Below the pieces are notes generated by a model. That model saw only the letters and a program-made list of their open reading frames with translations. It was not told the origin of the DNA and made no database searches. This document shows positions 17,345 through 26,088 of a DNA stretch of 38,113 nt, one piece after another. The stretch is from Chloroflexota bacterium (GTDB lineage Bacteria > Chloroflexota > Anaerolineae > Anaerolineales > Anaerolineaceae), in contig JAAZPN010000273.1 of assembly GCA_012797215.1 (NCBI GenBank), positions 1-38,113 on the forward strand, in the 5' to 3' direction. The position numbers were made by a program, and so were the translations under genes. The stretch's first letter is position 1; every line of letters starts with the position of its first letter.

Positions 17345-18703
17345 ATGAACAGTGATGAAATCCTTTCTACATCTATGAAACACAATCTCTGGACCTGGAC
17401 CGCACAGCGTAAAGCGGAGGTATTGCCTGTCGAACGCGCTGAAGGGGTTTACTTCTGGGATACCAACGGAAAACGCTATCTGGATTTCAATTCCACGGTA
17501 ATGTGCGTGAATATTGGGCATGGAAACGCGCATGTGCAGGAAGCCATGATCCGACAAATCCGCGAACTGACCTTCGCGGGTCCGCACATGGCCACGAAAC
17601 CGCGAGCGCTCTTGGGTGAAAAGCTTGCCTCGATCACACCCCCCGGCCTTACCCGCTTTCTTTACACTTTGGGTGGTTCCGACGCGAATGAAAATGCGGT
17701 GAAAATCGCGCGGGATTACACCGGTAAGTTCAAAATCCTGACGCGCTATCGCTCTTACCACGGCGCGACAATGGGAGCGATGGCTCTCACCGGCGATTAC
17801 CGCCGCTTGCATTGGGAACCTGAAACCATGCCCGGCGTGGTGCATTTCCTCGATCCGTACCCCTATCGTTCGCCGTTCTTTCCGGATGGAAGCAGCATTG
17901 ATTTAGCCGTGTTTGCTCAGGCCTATCTGGATCATCTGGAGGAAATTATCCGTTTTGAAGGACCAGAAACCATCGCGGCGGTGCTAATCGAGACCGTCAC
18001 TGGCACTAATGGCATTCTGATACCACCAGAAGGTTATTTGCAGGGGGTGCGGGCGCTTTGCGATAAATACAGGATTTTGTTAATCACTGATGAAGTGATG
18101 TGCGGATTTGGCCGCACAGGAAAGTGGTTCGCGTCCGAGCATTGGAATGTCATCCCCGACATCATCACTATGGCAAAAGGGCTGACTTCTGGTTACGCGC
18201 CGCTGGGGGCAGTGGCAATGAAGGAAGAAATCGCGGCGATTTATGACGAGCGCCAGTTCGTGGGTGGGATGACCTACAACGGTCATCCGGTTTCATTAGC
18301 TGCTGCGCTCGCTAATATCGAGGTAATTGAGGAGGACGGGCTGCTGCTGAATGCCGCGCAGCGCGGAGAAACTTTAAAAGAACTCCTCGCCGATTTGAAA
18401 GAAAAGCATCCTTGCGTTGGGGATGTGCGCTCCATCGGCCTATTCGGGGCAGCGGAATTGGTTCGGGACCGCGCGACAAAAGAACCGCTCAGCCTGGCAG
18501 CGAAACCACTTAGCCCGGCAATGAAGAAGGTGAAGAGCTTTATCTTGGAAAATGGCGTGTTCATGTACAATACTTTCCACACGCTGTTGTTCATACCGCC
18601 GTTGATAATCACCGACACGCAGCTGCGTGAGGGCTTTAAAGTCATTGATGCTGCGATGAGTTTGGCGGATGAAGAAATTCAAGCTGGATTGGAGTTAAGC
18701 TGA
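17345..18703 (+). CDS. Class III PLP aminotransferase, substrate uncertain
   Basis: A protein of about 452 residues. Features include VYFWDTNGKRYLDFNS, the conserved NIGHGN, LGGSDANENAVKIAR, SYHGATMGAMALTG, ITDEVMCGFGRTGKWFA and the PLP lysine in TMAKGLTSGYAPLGAV. Overall it looks like the omega-aminotransferase subgroup often labelled taurine or aspartate-family aminotransferase, clearly different from the rocD protein in this window. ATG 17345 is preferred to 17318: a GGAG lies upstream, and TTAACA-17-TATTAC (17299-17327) forms a possible promoter that would leave 17318 out of the mRNA. It is followed by trxB after 5 nt. The amino donor cannot be named. Confidence 0.85.
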   Translation: MNSDEILSTSMKHNLWTWTAQRKAEVLPVERAEGVYFWDTNGKRYLDFNSTVMCVNIGHGNAHVQEAMIRQIRELTFAGPHMATKPRALLGEKLASITPPGLTRFLYTLGGSDANENAVKIARDYTGKFKILTRYRSYHGATMGAMALTGDYRRLHWEPETMPGVVHFLDPYPYRSPFFPDGSSIDLAVFAQAYLDHLEEIIRFEGPETIAAVLIETVTGTNGILIPPEGYLQGVRALCDKYRILLITDEVMCGFGRTGKWFASEHWNVIPDIITMAKGLTSGYAPLGAVAMKEEIAAIYDERQFVGGMTYNGHPVSLAAALANIEVIEEDGLLLNAAQRGETLKELLADLKEKHPCVGDVRSIGLFGAAELVRDRATKEPLSLAAKPLSPAMKKVKSFILENGVFMYNTFHTLLFIPPLIITDTQLREGFKVIDAAMSLADEEIQAGLELS

Positions 18704-18708
18704 TAGGC

Positions 18709-19638
18709 ATGGAAGCAAACACGCATCATCAACTTGTAATTATTGGCGGAGGACCAGCAGGTTTCGCGGCCGCGCTGTACGGCGCCCGCGCTGACCTAAA
18801 ACCTGTGATTTTTTCTGGCATGCTGCTGTATGGGCAGGCTTCCCAGACCGATGTGATTGAAAATTACCCGGGTTTCCCGGATGGTATCCATGGCGTGGAA
18901 TTAGGAAAGCTCTTTGAGCAGCAAGCCTCCCGTTTTGGGGCGATTATTGAGTACGACCAGGTGCTTTCACTGAACCTGCAGGCGCGACCTTTCACTGTTC
19001 AAACCTACAGCGGCAGCCTTAGCGCTGATTCAGTGATTCTGGCGATGGGGGCTGACCCCAAGAAATTGCATATTCCTGGAGAGGCCGAATTTACCGGCCG
19101 CGGCGTATCCTACTGCGGGACTTGCGATGGGTTCTTTACGCGCGGTAAAGATATCCATGTAATTGGTGGTGGGGATACCGCGCTTGAAGAGGCTATCTTT
19201 TTGACGCGATTTGCCCGCAGCGTCACGGTCGTGCACCGCAGGGACTCGCTTCGCGCTGGCGCGATTCTGGAAAACCGTGCCCGCGCCAATCCGAAAATTA
19301 GCTTTTTATGGAATACCGTCGTTGATGAAATTCGAGGGGACGAGAAAGTTCATGCTTTGGTGACACGCAACACCAAAACCGGTGAGATTAAGGAAGTTCC
19401 GACAGAGGCGGTTTTTGTATTTGTTGGACACAGTCCAAATACCAGTTTGATTGATGGTCAAATAACTCTGGATAAACAAGGTTACGTAATCGTCGACGCG
19501 AAAATGGGTACCAACATCCCGGGCGTTTTTGCCGCGGGAGAAATCGCGGACCCCCATTACCGGCAGGTGGTTACCTCTGCCGGAATGGGTGCCGCTGCCG
19601 CCATATCGGCGACACAATATCTTGAAAATCTGGAATAG
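18709..19638 (+). CDS. trxB: Thioredoxin reductase
   Basis: A 309-residue flavoprotein with FAD-binding GGGPAGFAAALYGAR, the redox pair in SYCGTCDGFF (Cys near 136 and 139; usually C-A-T-C), NADPH-binding IGGGDTALEEA, and the C-terminal FAD loop GVFAAGEIADPHYRQV. It reduces thioredoxin using NADPH. It is probably cotranscribed with the aminotransferase, ending 13 nt from the convergent LysM gene with no clear terminator between. It could supply electrons to thiol/selenol peroxidases such as the one at 32880-33356, although no thioredoxin is nearby. Confidence 0.93.
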   Translation: MEANTHHQLVIIGGGPAGFAAALYGARADLKPVIFSGMLLYGQASQTDVIENYPGFPDGIHGVELGKLFEQQASRFGAIIEYDQVLSLNLQARPFTVQTYSGSLSADSVILAMGADPKKLHIPGEAEFTGRGVSYCGTCDGFFTRGKDIHVIGGGDTALEEAIFLTRFARSVTVVHRRDSLRAGAILENRARANPKISFLWNTVVDEIRGDEKVHALVTRNTKTGEIKEVPTEAVFVFVGHSPNTSLIDGQITLDKQGYVIVDAKMGTNIPGVFAAGEIADPHYRQVVTSAGMGAAAAISATQYLENLE

Positions 19639-19651
19639 CCTGTCAGAATCT

Positions 19652-20803
19652 TTAGGGGTTAGGTGTGGCGCCTACTCCGGTTCCAATCCATGAGAAAACG
19701 CGTTTTTCGCTAAGGAAGCCCGCTTCCTCGTAAATTGGATTGGAAGCGCCGCTGTTTATCAGACGCGCGACAGAAACTGACCACTGAATGATATGGGGCG
19801 TTGTGTCGGTAGGTCTAAAACTGGTGGGCAGAATGAACCGGGTTTCCCGTACATATTCCACCAGGATGCGTCCGTTTCCAGCGGTCAGGTCTTCCACAGT
19901 CACACGGTAAAGCTCGTTTTCCCGCAGGTCAGCCACCGCTGCCCACTGTAGCGTGATGGCATCCTGTTGAGCACTGAAAGCCGCGCCGGAGCTGGGGAGC
20001 AGCAAATTGGGCGCCGGATAAGGTGGGGCCGGTGTGGGGGTCGGGGTTGGCCCGGCTGTGGGTTTGCGCTCGCATAGTGGGATGATTAGGTTTAAGCCTT
20101 CATAGACTACATCATTGGTCATACGGTTGTATTCACGAATGGAAGCCATGGTAACGTTGTAATTCAGGGCAATGCTGCTCAAGGTCCAGCCAGATTCCAC
20201 CTTGATGGTGATTGTCTGGCAGTCAGATTCGGTTGCCTCGAGACCCGAAGACGTAGCGGTTGGTTGCGGCGAAGGCGTTAGCGTCGGCTGCGGAATCAGG
20301 AGCAAGTCACCCTCTTTAATGGTGCAGTTCGCGTCCAGGTTGTTCTGACGGATGATGCTTTGGATAGAAACGCCAAAAACAGCCGCGATTGAGGAGCAAT
20401 AATCCGTGTTTTTCACAGTGTACTCAATTGGCGGAAGCGGCGTCCAGGTCGGCAGGGGGGTAGGCGTCAGGGTTTGGGTAGGCGTAAGGGTTTGGGTAGG
20501 TGTCAGGGTGGGTGTCGCCTCGATGACCTGACCAGGCGCGGCAGGCGCGGCGCTGGTCGACTTGATGATGAAGAAGACCAATAACCCGGCCAGCGCGAGG
20601 AAGACAAAGCCCAAACCGATCGCGACCGGGAGGTTTAAGCGTACTTCAGGCAATTTTCGGGATGGGATTCCTGAACCTTTTTTCACTGTCGCTGTCGTGG
20701 AAAGCTGAGTCCCACAAACCAAACAACGGGAAGCGGTCTCGCTCAGGCGGGTACCGCAAACCGGACAAATTTTTGTGTTTTGAGTATTCTTATCTTGAGC
20801 CAT
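19652..20803 (-). CDS. Zinc-ribbon, membrane-anchored protein with two LysM domains
   Basis: A protein of about 383 residues. In order: a double zinc ribbon with Cys 13, 16, 27 and 30 (CPVCG, CLVCG); a membrane helix at about 58-80; a Thr/Pro linker containing repeated QTLTPT; LysM 1 (YTVKNTDYCSSIAAVFGVS); a Thr/Pro linker; LysM 2 (TIKVESGWTLSSIALNYNVT); another Pro/Thr linker; and a C-terminal beta-rich domain with Trp residues suggesting an FnIII-like fold. LysM binds peptidoglycan or chitin-like glycans. The ATG at 20803 is chosen; an in-frame ATG at 20851 would add an unrelated 16-residue tail and would fall inside the promoter. Confidence 0.85.
   Translation of the reverse strand: MAQDKNTQNTKICPVCGTRLSETASRCLVCGTQLSTTATVKKGSGIPSRKLPEVRLNLPVAIGLGFVFLALAGLLVFFIIKSTSAAPAAPGQVIEATPTLTPTQTLTPTQTLTPTPLPTWTPLPPIEYTVKNTDYCSSIAAVFGVSIQSIIRQNNLDANCTIKEGDLLLIPQPTLTPSPQPTATSSGLEATESDCQTITIKVESGWTLSSIALNYNVTMASIREYNRMTNDVVYEGLNLIIPLCERKPTAGPTPTPTPAPPYPAPNLLLPSSGAAFSAQQDAITLQWAAVADLRENELYRVTVEDLTAGNGRILVEYVRETRFILPTSFRPTDTTPHIIQWSVSVARLINSGASNPIYEEAGFLSEKRVFSWIGTGVGATPNP
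20458..20511. repeat. 18-bp tandem repeat encoding the Thr/Pro linker
   Basis: Three near-identical 18-base units (GGGTAGGCGTCAGGGTTT with small changes) lie head to tail inside the LysM gene and encode repeated QTLTPT hexapeptides. The copy number is likely to vary between strains by slippage, changing linker length without shifting frame. Confidence 0.8.
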
Positions 20804-20822
20804 AATAGTTTCCAGGTGGATT

Positions 20823-20886
20823 AGTATACACAGCCCACTTAAAACCTGCAAGTCAGGCAGAAGCAGCGGTGGATGACTGTTAGAAT
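20823..20886. promoter_or_regulatory. Divergent promoters of the LysM gene and hemW
   Basis: On the minus strand, TTGCAG (20851-20846) and TATACT (20828-20823) are 17 bp apart and face the LysM gene. On the plus strand, TAGAAT at 20881-20886 ends 6 nt before the hemW ATG, which has no ribosome site, so hemW may be transcribed from its own start codon. The hemW -35 is poor. Confidence 0.45.
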
Positions 20887-20892
20887 AGACGC

Positions 20893-22068
20893 ATGTTCAG
20901 TGTCTATATCCACGTGCCTTTTTGCGCGCGGAGATGTTATTACTGCGATTTTATCACGTATGCTGGCCAGTTGAATCTGCTGCCCACTTATACTGACGCG
21001 GCTCAAAAGGAGATTCGACTGCTTGGACAAGTGGCGAGCGGGGCTGTTTTGCCAACGGAAACCGTCTATTTTGGCGGCGGGACGCCTTCCTTGATGGAAC
21101 CAACAATGGTGGAGACGCTTCTGGGAGAGATAGAGGGCGCGTTTGGCCTCACAAAGCATGCAGAAATCAGCTTGGAAGCCAACCCAGGTACCCTGAGCCC
21201 ACAAAGGTTGCGGGATTTTCATACGGCAGGGGTTACACGCCTGAGCCTCGGCGTACAATCGTTTTCTGATGCGGAACTGGCGCTGTTGGGCAGAATCCAC
21301 ACTCGCCAGGAAGCGGAGAAATGCATCGCCTGGGCGCGCGCTGCAGGATTTGACAACCTGAACCTCGACCTCATCTTCGGTCTTCCTGGTCAGACGCTTG
21401 AGGCTTGGCGGCAAACCCTGCAGAGGGCGGTTCAATTCAGACCAGAGCATCTGTCCGTCTACAGCCTGATTGTTGAGGAAGGAACCCTGCTGCATCAGCA
21501 GATTTCCAATCGAAAGCTGCCCGAGCCTGATGATGACCTGGCTGGAGACATGTATGACTTGGCGCGGGACCTTCTTTCTGGCGCTGGCTACAAACAATAC
21601 GAAATTTCAAACTGGGCGGTAGCAGACGAATTCGAATCCAGGCATAACAAGGCGTATTGGAAAACCACCCCTTACCTTGGTATTGGGGCAGCTGCTCATA
21701 GTTTCGCGAACGCTTATCGAACCGAAAATGTTCCCGGCATCCTTGATTACTGCGAACGAATTCAAGAATGGGGACAAAGCCGGGAATTTCCCTTCTCGGC
21801 AGCTAACCAGCAGCGGTCCTTGCTGGACCAGCGAACGCGAATGCAAGAGTTTATGCTGCTGGGGCTGCGCCTGACCTATGAAGGGGTTTCTCTCTCGGAA
21901 TTCTCAGGCAGGTTTGCCCAGGACGCGCTGCAGGTTTTTGCTGTTGAGATTAAGCGTTTGGAGCAAAAGGGTTTGGTGGAATTTTCTGAGTTCCCCGATG
22001 GTCGGCACCTGCGATTGACACAACGCGGGGTCATTCTGGGCAACCAGGCGTTTATGGAATTTGTCTGA
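20893..22068 (+). CDS. hemW: HemW-like radical SAM heme chaperone (HemN-related)
   Basis: A 391-residue protein with the radical SAM cluster motif at its extreme N-terminus (CARRCYYC, Cys 11, 15 and 18), VYFGGGTPS, the family block LSLGVQSFSDAELALLGRIH, NLDLIFGLPGQT, and ISNWAVADEFESRHNKAYW. HemW lacks the longer N-terminal region of true HemN and is thought to insert heme into target proteins; many such genes are mis-labelled coproporphyrinogen III oxidase. Its TGA stop directly abuts the stop codon of the convergent transpeptidase gene. Confidence 0.9.
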   Translation: MFSVYIHVPFCARRCYYCDFITYAGQLNLLPTYTDAAQKEIRLLGQVASGAVLPTETVYFGGGTPSLMEPTMVETLLGEIEGAFGLTKHAEISLEANPGTLSPQRLRDFHTAGVTRLSLGVQSFSDAELALLGRIHTRQEAEKCIAWARAAGFDNLNLDLIFGLPGQTLEAWRQTLQRAVQFRPEHLSVYSLIVEEGTLLHQQISNRKLPEPDDDLAGDMYDLARDLLSGAGYKQYEISNWAVADEFESRHNKAYWKTTPYLGIGAAAHSFANAYRTENVPGILDYCERIQEWGQSREFPFSAANQQRSLLDQRTRMQEFMLLGLRLTYEGVSLSEFSGRFAQDALQVFAVEIKRLEQKGLVEFSEFPDGRHLRLTQRGVILGNQAFMEFV

Positions 22069-23082
22069 TTATTCTTTGGTCAGTGTGATGGGGGTGCCAA
22101 AACCGTGCTTTTGCCAATCTTCAGGAGCGGCTACCGGAGTCGTCCACAGATAAATCCATTTGGCATCCGCCATGGTCATGTTGATGCAGCCAGCGCTCAT
22201 CGGTGTGCCGAAGTTGGTATGCCAGTATGTGCCGTGCGTCGCGATTCCTTCTTTCATTTCAAAGAAACAGTTCCACGGAACCCCAACAAGTTCATAGGCG
22301 CGGATATCGCTGGTGACGTAACCATTGCCCATGTGTTTGGAGGGCATCTTGGTCTGAATGCTGTAGGTCCCAATGGGTGTCAGTCCGCCTGAAGAGATTT
22401 TCGTCTCAAACACCAGATTATCGTATTCGTAGGCTCTCAGCCGCTGGAACATGATTGAAATTTCGATGCGTTTTTTCCCGAGCGGCACATCCGGAGAGAT
22501 GGGCTGCAGCTCCGCATCGGTCACAAAGCGCAAGTGCTCTGAAGGAACTGCCAGCATGACGCTGTTTTTTTCATCCTTAATTTTGTACCATGGTTTGTCA
22601 TCCGGTCCGGTTACCACATCCATGACCCAGTGCGTGGTGCCGTAATACAGACGGTATTCCGGGATCCAACCTTTATGCGGGCTGTAAAACATCGCGCGCG
22701 TATAGGGTACAGTAATCTCGGCCAGCTGTCCGGTCGGTCGTATATCCGTATTCAAACTGTTCAGCGTATACTGAACTTCGTAAACATCGCCGCTAAAGAT
22801 ATAGCCACCCCAAACCCGGAACCATATTGGATTCCAGTAGGGACCCGCCGGGCTCTCAACGGCATCGTAAACGTTCACGATTTCGTTGTATCCGATTTGA
22901 TAGATGATCAGACTATTCTCATCGGGCAGCTTGTGCACGCTAACGCCGTTTTGATTGCCAACCAGAACAAGGCGGGGAGCTTTGGCGGCGGCGAACACCT
23001 TGCTCGTTGGCAGCATTGCTGCCGCGCCAAGACCAATCAGGCCAAGTTTAAGAAATTCTCTACGTGAAAGCTTTGGTTCCAT
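22069..23082 (-). CDS. Tat-exported L,D-transpeptidase (YkuD domain)
   Basis: A 337-residue protein with a twin-arginine signal at the N-terminus (SRREFLKLG, residues 6-14), a hydrophobic stretch and an Ala-rich cleavage region near 32. A middle region of SH3-like character precedes the YkuD catalytic domain: THGTYWHTNFGTP then SAGCINM, giving His 283 and Cys 299 as catalytic candidates. Most family members have S-H-G-C; here the His is Ala. L,D-transpeptidases form 3-3 peptidoglycan crosslinks or attach proteins. The gene is 15 nt downstream of the HAD gene. Other surface cysteine transferases with this fold are possible. Confidence 0.85.
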   Translation of the reverse strand: MEPKLSRREFLKLGLIGLGAAAMLPTSKVFAAAKAPRLVLVGNQNGVSVHKLPDENSLIIYQIGYNEIVNVYDAVESPAGPYWNPIWFRVWGGYIFSGDVYEVQYTLNSLNTDIRPTGQLAEITVPYTRAMFYSPHKGWIPEYRLYYGTTHWVMDVVTGPDDKPWYKIKDEKNSVMLAVPSEHLRFVTDAELQPISPDVPLGKKRIEISIMFQRLRAYEYDNLVFETKISSGGLTPIGTYSIQTKMPSKHMGNGYVTSDIRAYELVGVPWNCFFEMKEGIATHGTYWHTNFGTPMSAGCINMTMADAKWIYLWTTPVAAPEDWQKHGFGTPITLTKE

Positions 23083-23097
23083 GATCAGGCAGTTGCT

Positions 23098-23877
23098 TTA
23101 GTCCAGTTCCTTCGGATTGATATCCGCGACGGACTCGAAGACCCATTTTGGGCGGTAAGAAAACTTTTCCATGCCAGCGCGGTCTGTGGTTCCACTGAGC
23201 ACCAGCACAGTGTCCATTCCGCTGGAAATGCCGCTCAGAACATCGGTATCCATCCGATCTCCAACCATGATGGAGTTTTCGGAGTGCACGTCGAGATAAT
23301 TAAGCGCGGAGCGCATCATCAGGGGATTCGGCTTCCCGACGTAAAAGGGGGCGATGCCTGTAGCGCGTTCAATCAGGGCGGCCATGGCGCCGCAGGCCGG
23401 CACCAAGCCATGCTCTGAATTTCCGACAGGATCTGGATTAGTGGCGATAAAGCGGGCACCGGCATTAATCAGGCGCACCGCGATGGTGATTTGCTCAATA
23501 CTGTAGGCAAAGGTTTCACCGAGAACGACATAATCAGGATTAACCGAGGTCTGGGTGTAACCGATGGCATGGATAGCTTCGCTGAGCCCTAACTCACCGA
23601 TGACATAAGCAGTACCATTGGGGCGCTGATTATTTAAAAAGGCAGCAGTCGCGATGGCGGAGGTATACAATCGGTCTTCCGGGATATTCAACCCAGTAAC
23701 CTGCAATCTGTGCGCCAAATCACGTGTTGTGTACAACGGATTGTTGGTAAGAATCAAAAACTTTCGTTTTTCTTCAATCAATCTGTTGATAAAGCCGTCC
23801 GCGCCAGGAATCATGTTTTTCCCGTGGACAAGGACGCCGTCCATATCAATAAGATAATTCTTTTTTTCCTTCGACAT
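23098..23877 (-). CDS. HAD-IIA family phosphatase (NagD-like)
   Basis: About 259 residues. HAD motifs: I in [12 protein letters not shown] (nucleophile Asp and general acid), II in LILTNNP, III lysine in YVGKPNP, IV in VGDRMDTDV, with the IIA cap between motifs II and III. These enzymes dephosphorylate small phosphates such as nucleotides, sugar phosphates or 2-phosphoglycolate. ATG 23877 with GAGGTG just upstream is better than a TTG four codons before. A TATAAT at 23896-23891 sits just after the upstream terminator and may start a separate transcript with the transpeptidase gene. Confidence 0.88.
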   Translation of the reverse strand: MSKEKKNYLIDMDGVLVHGKNMIPGADGFINRLIEEKRKFLILTNNPLYTTRDLAHRLQVTGLNIPEDRLYTSAIATAAFLNNQRPNGTAYVIGELGLSEAIHAIGYTQTSVNPDYVVLGETFAYSIEQITIAVRLINAGARFIATNPDPVGNSEHGLVPACGAMAALIERATGIAPFYVGKPNPLMMRSALNYLDVHSENSIMVGDRMDTDVLSGISSGMDTVLVLSGTTDRAGMEKFSYRPKWVFESVADINPKELD

Positions 23878-23903
23878 AAAACACCTCAATTATAATGAGA
23901 CCT

Positions 23904-23943
23904 AAAAAAACAGGCCGCTGTTGATTGTACCAGCAGCGGCCTG
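23904..23943 (-). terminator. Rho-independent terminator after the acyl-CoA synthetase gene
   Basis: A GC-rich 10-bp stem (CAGGCCGCTG at 23911-23920 with CAGCGGCCTG at 23934-23943) is followed on the minus strand by seven U. It lies between the synthetase and the HAD gene and separates the two transcripts. Confidence 0.9.
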
Positions 23944-23967
23944 AGAATGCTTCAGTTGTAGAACTGC

Positions 23968-26076
23968 TTACTTTTTCTTGAGGATGATGCGCGCATCCAC
24001 AACCTTGACGCCCTGACCATTCTCATAAACGATGACCGGGTTCGCATCTGATTCTGCGACCTCGTCCTTCAGATCGTAGATCATGTGAGCGTAAGCCGCG
24101 AGCACTTTTGCTAGAGCGGCTTTATCACGGGGGCTTTCGCCGCGTGTGCCGTTCAGAATTGCAGCGCTGCGAATTTCATCTTGCATTCCAAGGGCTTCTT
24201 CCTCAGTAATCGGCGCGACGCGGAAGGTAACGTCCTTCAGAACCTCTACAAAGATACCACCCAAGCCGAACATCACGGTCGGTCCAAAGGTATTGTCGTT
24301 AACGGAGCCGATAATGACTTCGGTCGCCCAGGGGGCCATCTCTTGCACGGCAATGCCTTCGATAAAGGCATCCGCTTTGTAATTGTGAGTGTTTTCCAGA
24401 ATGGTCCGGTAGGCGTCTTTGGCCTGTTCAGCGCTTTTGATGTTCACTTTTACGCCGCCAGCATCGGATTTATGCAGGATGTCCGGAGAGACAATCTTCA
24501 TTACCACAGGAAATCCAATTTTCTCTGCGAGTCGGACAGCTTCTTCTTCAGTGCTGGCAAGCTCGGTGGCCGTGACGGGCAGTCCGTAAAGGCTGAAAAC
24601 CTGCTTGGCTTCCACTTCAGTCAGGGCGTCGCGACCTTTTGCGCGGGCGGCTGCGATAATCGCGCGCGCGGCGCCAGGATCAATATTCCCGGGTTCGTAA
24701 CTGCCGTTATGATTGAGTTCTTGCATGCGCTGGTCATCGCGCAGGGTGGCGATAGCTTTCACAGCTACATCCGGTGCGTTGTAAGCGGGAATGCCGCGTT
24801 CCACTAACCATGCCATGGCTTTGTCGCTTCGTTCGCCGCCAACAAACGACACGGTAATCGGTTTATCGCTAATTCCAGAATCGCGCCAACCGCGCAGAAT
24901 CGCGTCCGCTATTTGTTCTGGTTCTGTGATGGCAGTTTCGCAATAGAGCACAACCAGGCCGTCTACCCAAGGATGGGAGTACGCGCTGCGAGTGGTCTCG
25001 TAATACCAATCATTCCCAGCCATGCCGGTCATATCCACCGGGTTTTTGGCGGAACCAAAATCGGGCATGTGCTTCTTCATTTCTTCTTGCACGTCCGCGG
25101 GAGCGAAGTGCAGAGGAAGGCCGTACTTTTCGGCAGAGTCAGTCGCGAGCACGCCCACGCCGCCGCCATTGGTCAGGATAAGCAGATTTTCGCCCTTCAT
25201 GCGGGGTTGCAGGGAGAGGGCCAAGGTGCGGTCAAAGAGGTCATTCAGATCTGTCGCCTGAGTGACGCCGGCCTGGCGGAAGGCGGTGCTGTAAATTTTG
25301 GCTGCGCCAGCCAGTGAGCCGGTGTGGGAGGCTGCCGCGGCAGCGCCGTGGGCAGAAACGCCGGACTTAAGCACAACGATGGGCTTCTTGCATTTGCGCG
25401 CGGCTTCAATAAACGCGGGACCGTCACGCAAGCCCTCGACGTACAGCGCGAGACAGTTGGTATCGGGGTCGTCGCTGAGGTAGCTGATCAATTCCGCAAA
25501 ATCAACATCCGCCATATTGCCGATGGAAACCATCTTATCAAAGCCCACGCGGCGGGTATAGGAGGCCGCGTCCATGGCGATGAGCAGCGCGCCGCTTTGG
25601 GAGACCAGAGAGGCTTTGCCCGGCAAAGGCAGGAAGGGAGCAAAAGATGCGTTCATTTTGTCGCTGTTGGAAAGCGTTCCCACGATGTTGGGACCCAGAA
25701 CGCGCATCCCATAAGATTGCGCCACGCGGACAATTTCGTGTTCGAGTTCAACTTCGCCGACTTCAGCAAAACCAGAAGTGATGATGTTCAGACCCTTGAC
25801 GCCTTTTTCACCGCATTGTTTGGTCGCCTCGAGGACGAATTTCGCGGGCACTGTGATCACTGCCGCGTCCACCACGTAGGGGATATCCGTGACAGCGGGA
25901 TAGCATTTGAAACCGAGGATTTCAACAGCTGTTGGGTTGACAGGGTAAACGCCGCCCTTGTATTCGCTTTCAATCAGGTTGCGGATGACGGTGTTGCCAA
26001 TTTTGCCTGGAGTGGCTGATGCTCCGATGATGGCGATGCTTCTGGGTTTTAGAAGTCCGGTTAAGATGGGGTCCAC
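23968..26076 (-). CDS. acdA: ADP-forming acetate/acyl-CoA ligase, fused alpha-beta form
   Basis: About 702 residues. The N-terminal CoA-binding domain opens PRSIAIIGASATPGKIGN; the succinyl-CoA-ligase-like domain contains LVSQSGALLIAMD and the phospho-His motif ASHTGSLAGA. The C-terminal ATP-grasp domain has GFPVVMKIVSPDILHKSDAG and VMFGLGGIFVEVLKD. Such enzymes turn acyl-CoA plus ADP and phosphate into acid, CoA and ATP, the energy-saving last step of peptide and sugar fermentation. GTG 26076 is preferred because GGAGG lies 5-6 nt upstream; an upstream TTG at 26088 overlaps that site. A -10-like TATACT lies at 26117-26112. Substrate range (acetate versus branched or aryl acids) is not readable. 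Confidence 0.92.
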   Translation of the reverse strand: MDPILTGLLKPRSIAIIGASATPGKIGNTVIRNLIESEYKGGVYPVNPTAVEILGFKCYPAVTDIPYVVDAAVITVPAKFVLEATKQCGEKGVKGLNIITSGFAEVGEVELEHEIVRVAQSYGMRVLGPNIVGTLSNSDKMNASFAPFLPLPGKASLVSQSGALLIAMDAASYTRRVGFDKMVSIGNMADVDFAELISYLSDDPDTNCLALYVEGLRDGPAFIEAARKCKKPIVVLKSGVSAHGAAAAASHTGSLAGAAKIYSTAFRQAGVTQATDLNDLFDRTLALSLQPRMKGENLLILTNGGGVGVLATDSAEKYGLPLHFAPADVQEEMKKHMPDFGSAKNPVDMTGMAGNDWYYETTRSAYSHPWVDGLVVLYCETAITEPEQIADAILRGWRDSGISDKPITVSFVGGERSDKAMAWLVERGIPAYNAPDVAVKAIATLRDDQRMQELNHNGSYEPGNIDPGAARAIIAAARAKGRDALTEVEAKQVFSLYGLPVTATELASTEEEAVRLAEKIGFPVVMKIVSPDILHKSDAGGVKVNIKSAEQAKDAYRTILENTHNYKADAFIEGIAVQEMAPWATEVIIGSVNDNTFGPTVMFGLGGIFVEVLKDVTFRVAPITEEEALGMQDEIRSAAILNGTRGESPRDKAALAKVLAAYAHMIYDLKDEVAESDANPVIVYENGQGVKVVDARIILKKK

Positions 26077-26088
26077 ATTTTCCTCCAA

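Noticed and set aside
20839..21597. Minus-strand frame of 252 codons overlapping hemW
   Set aside because: It is a shadow of the hemW coding sequence with no family resemblance.
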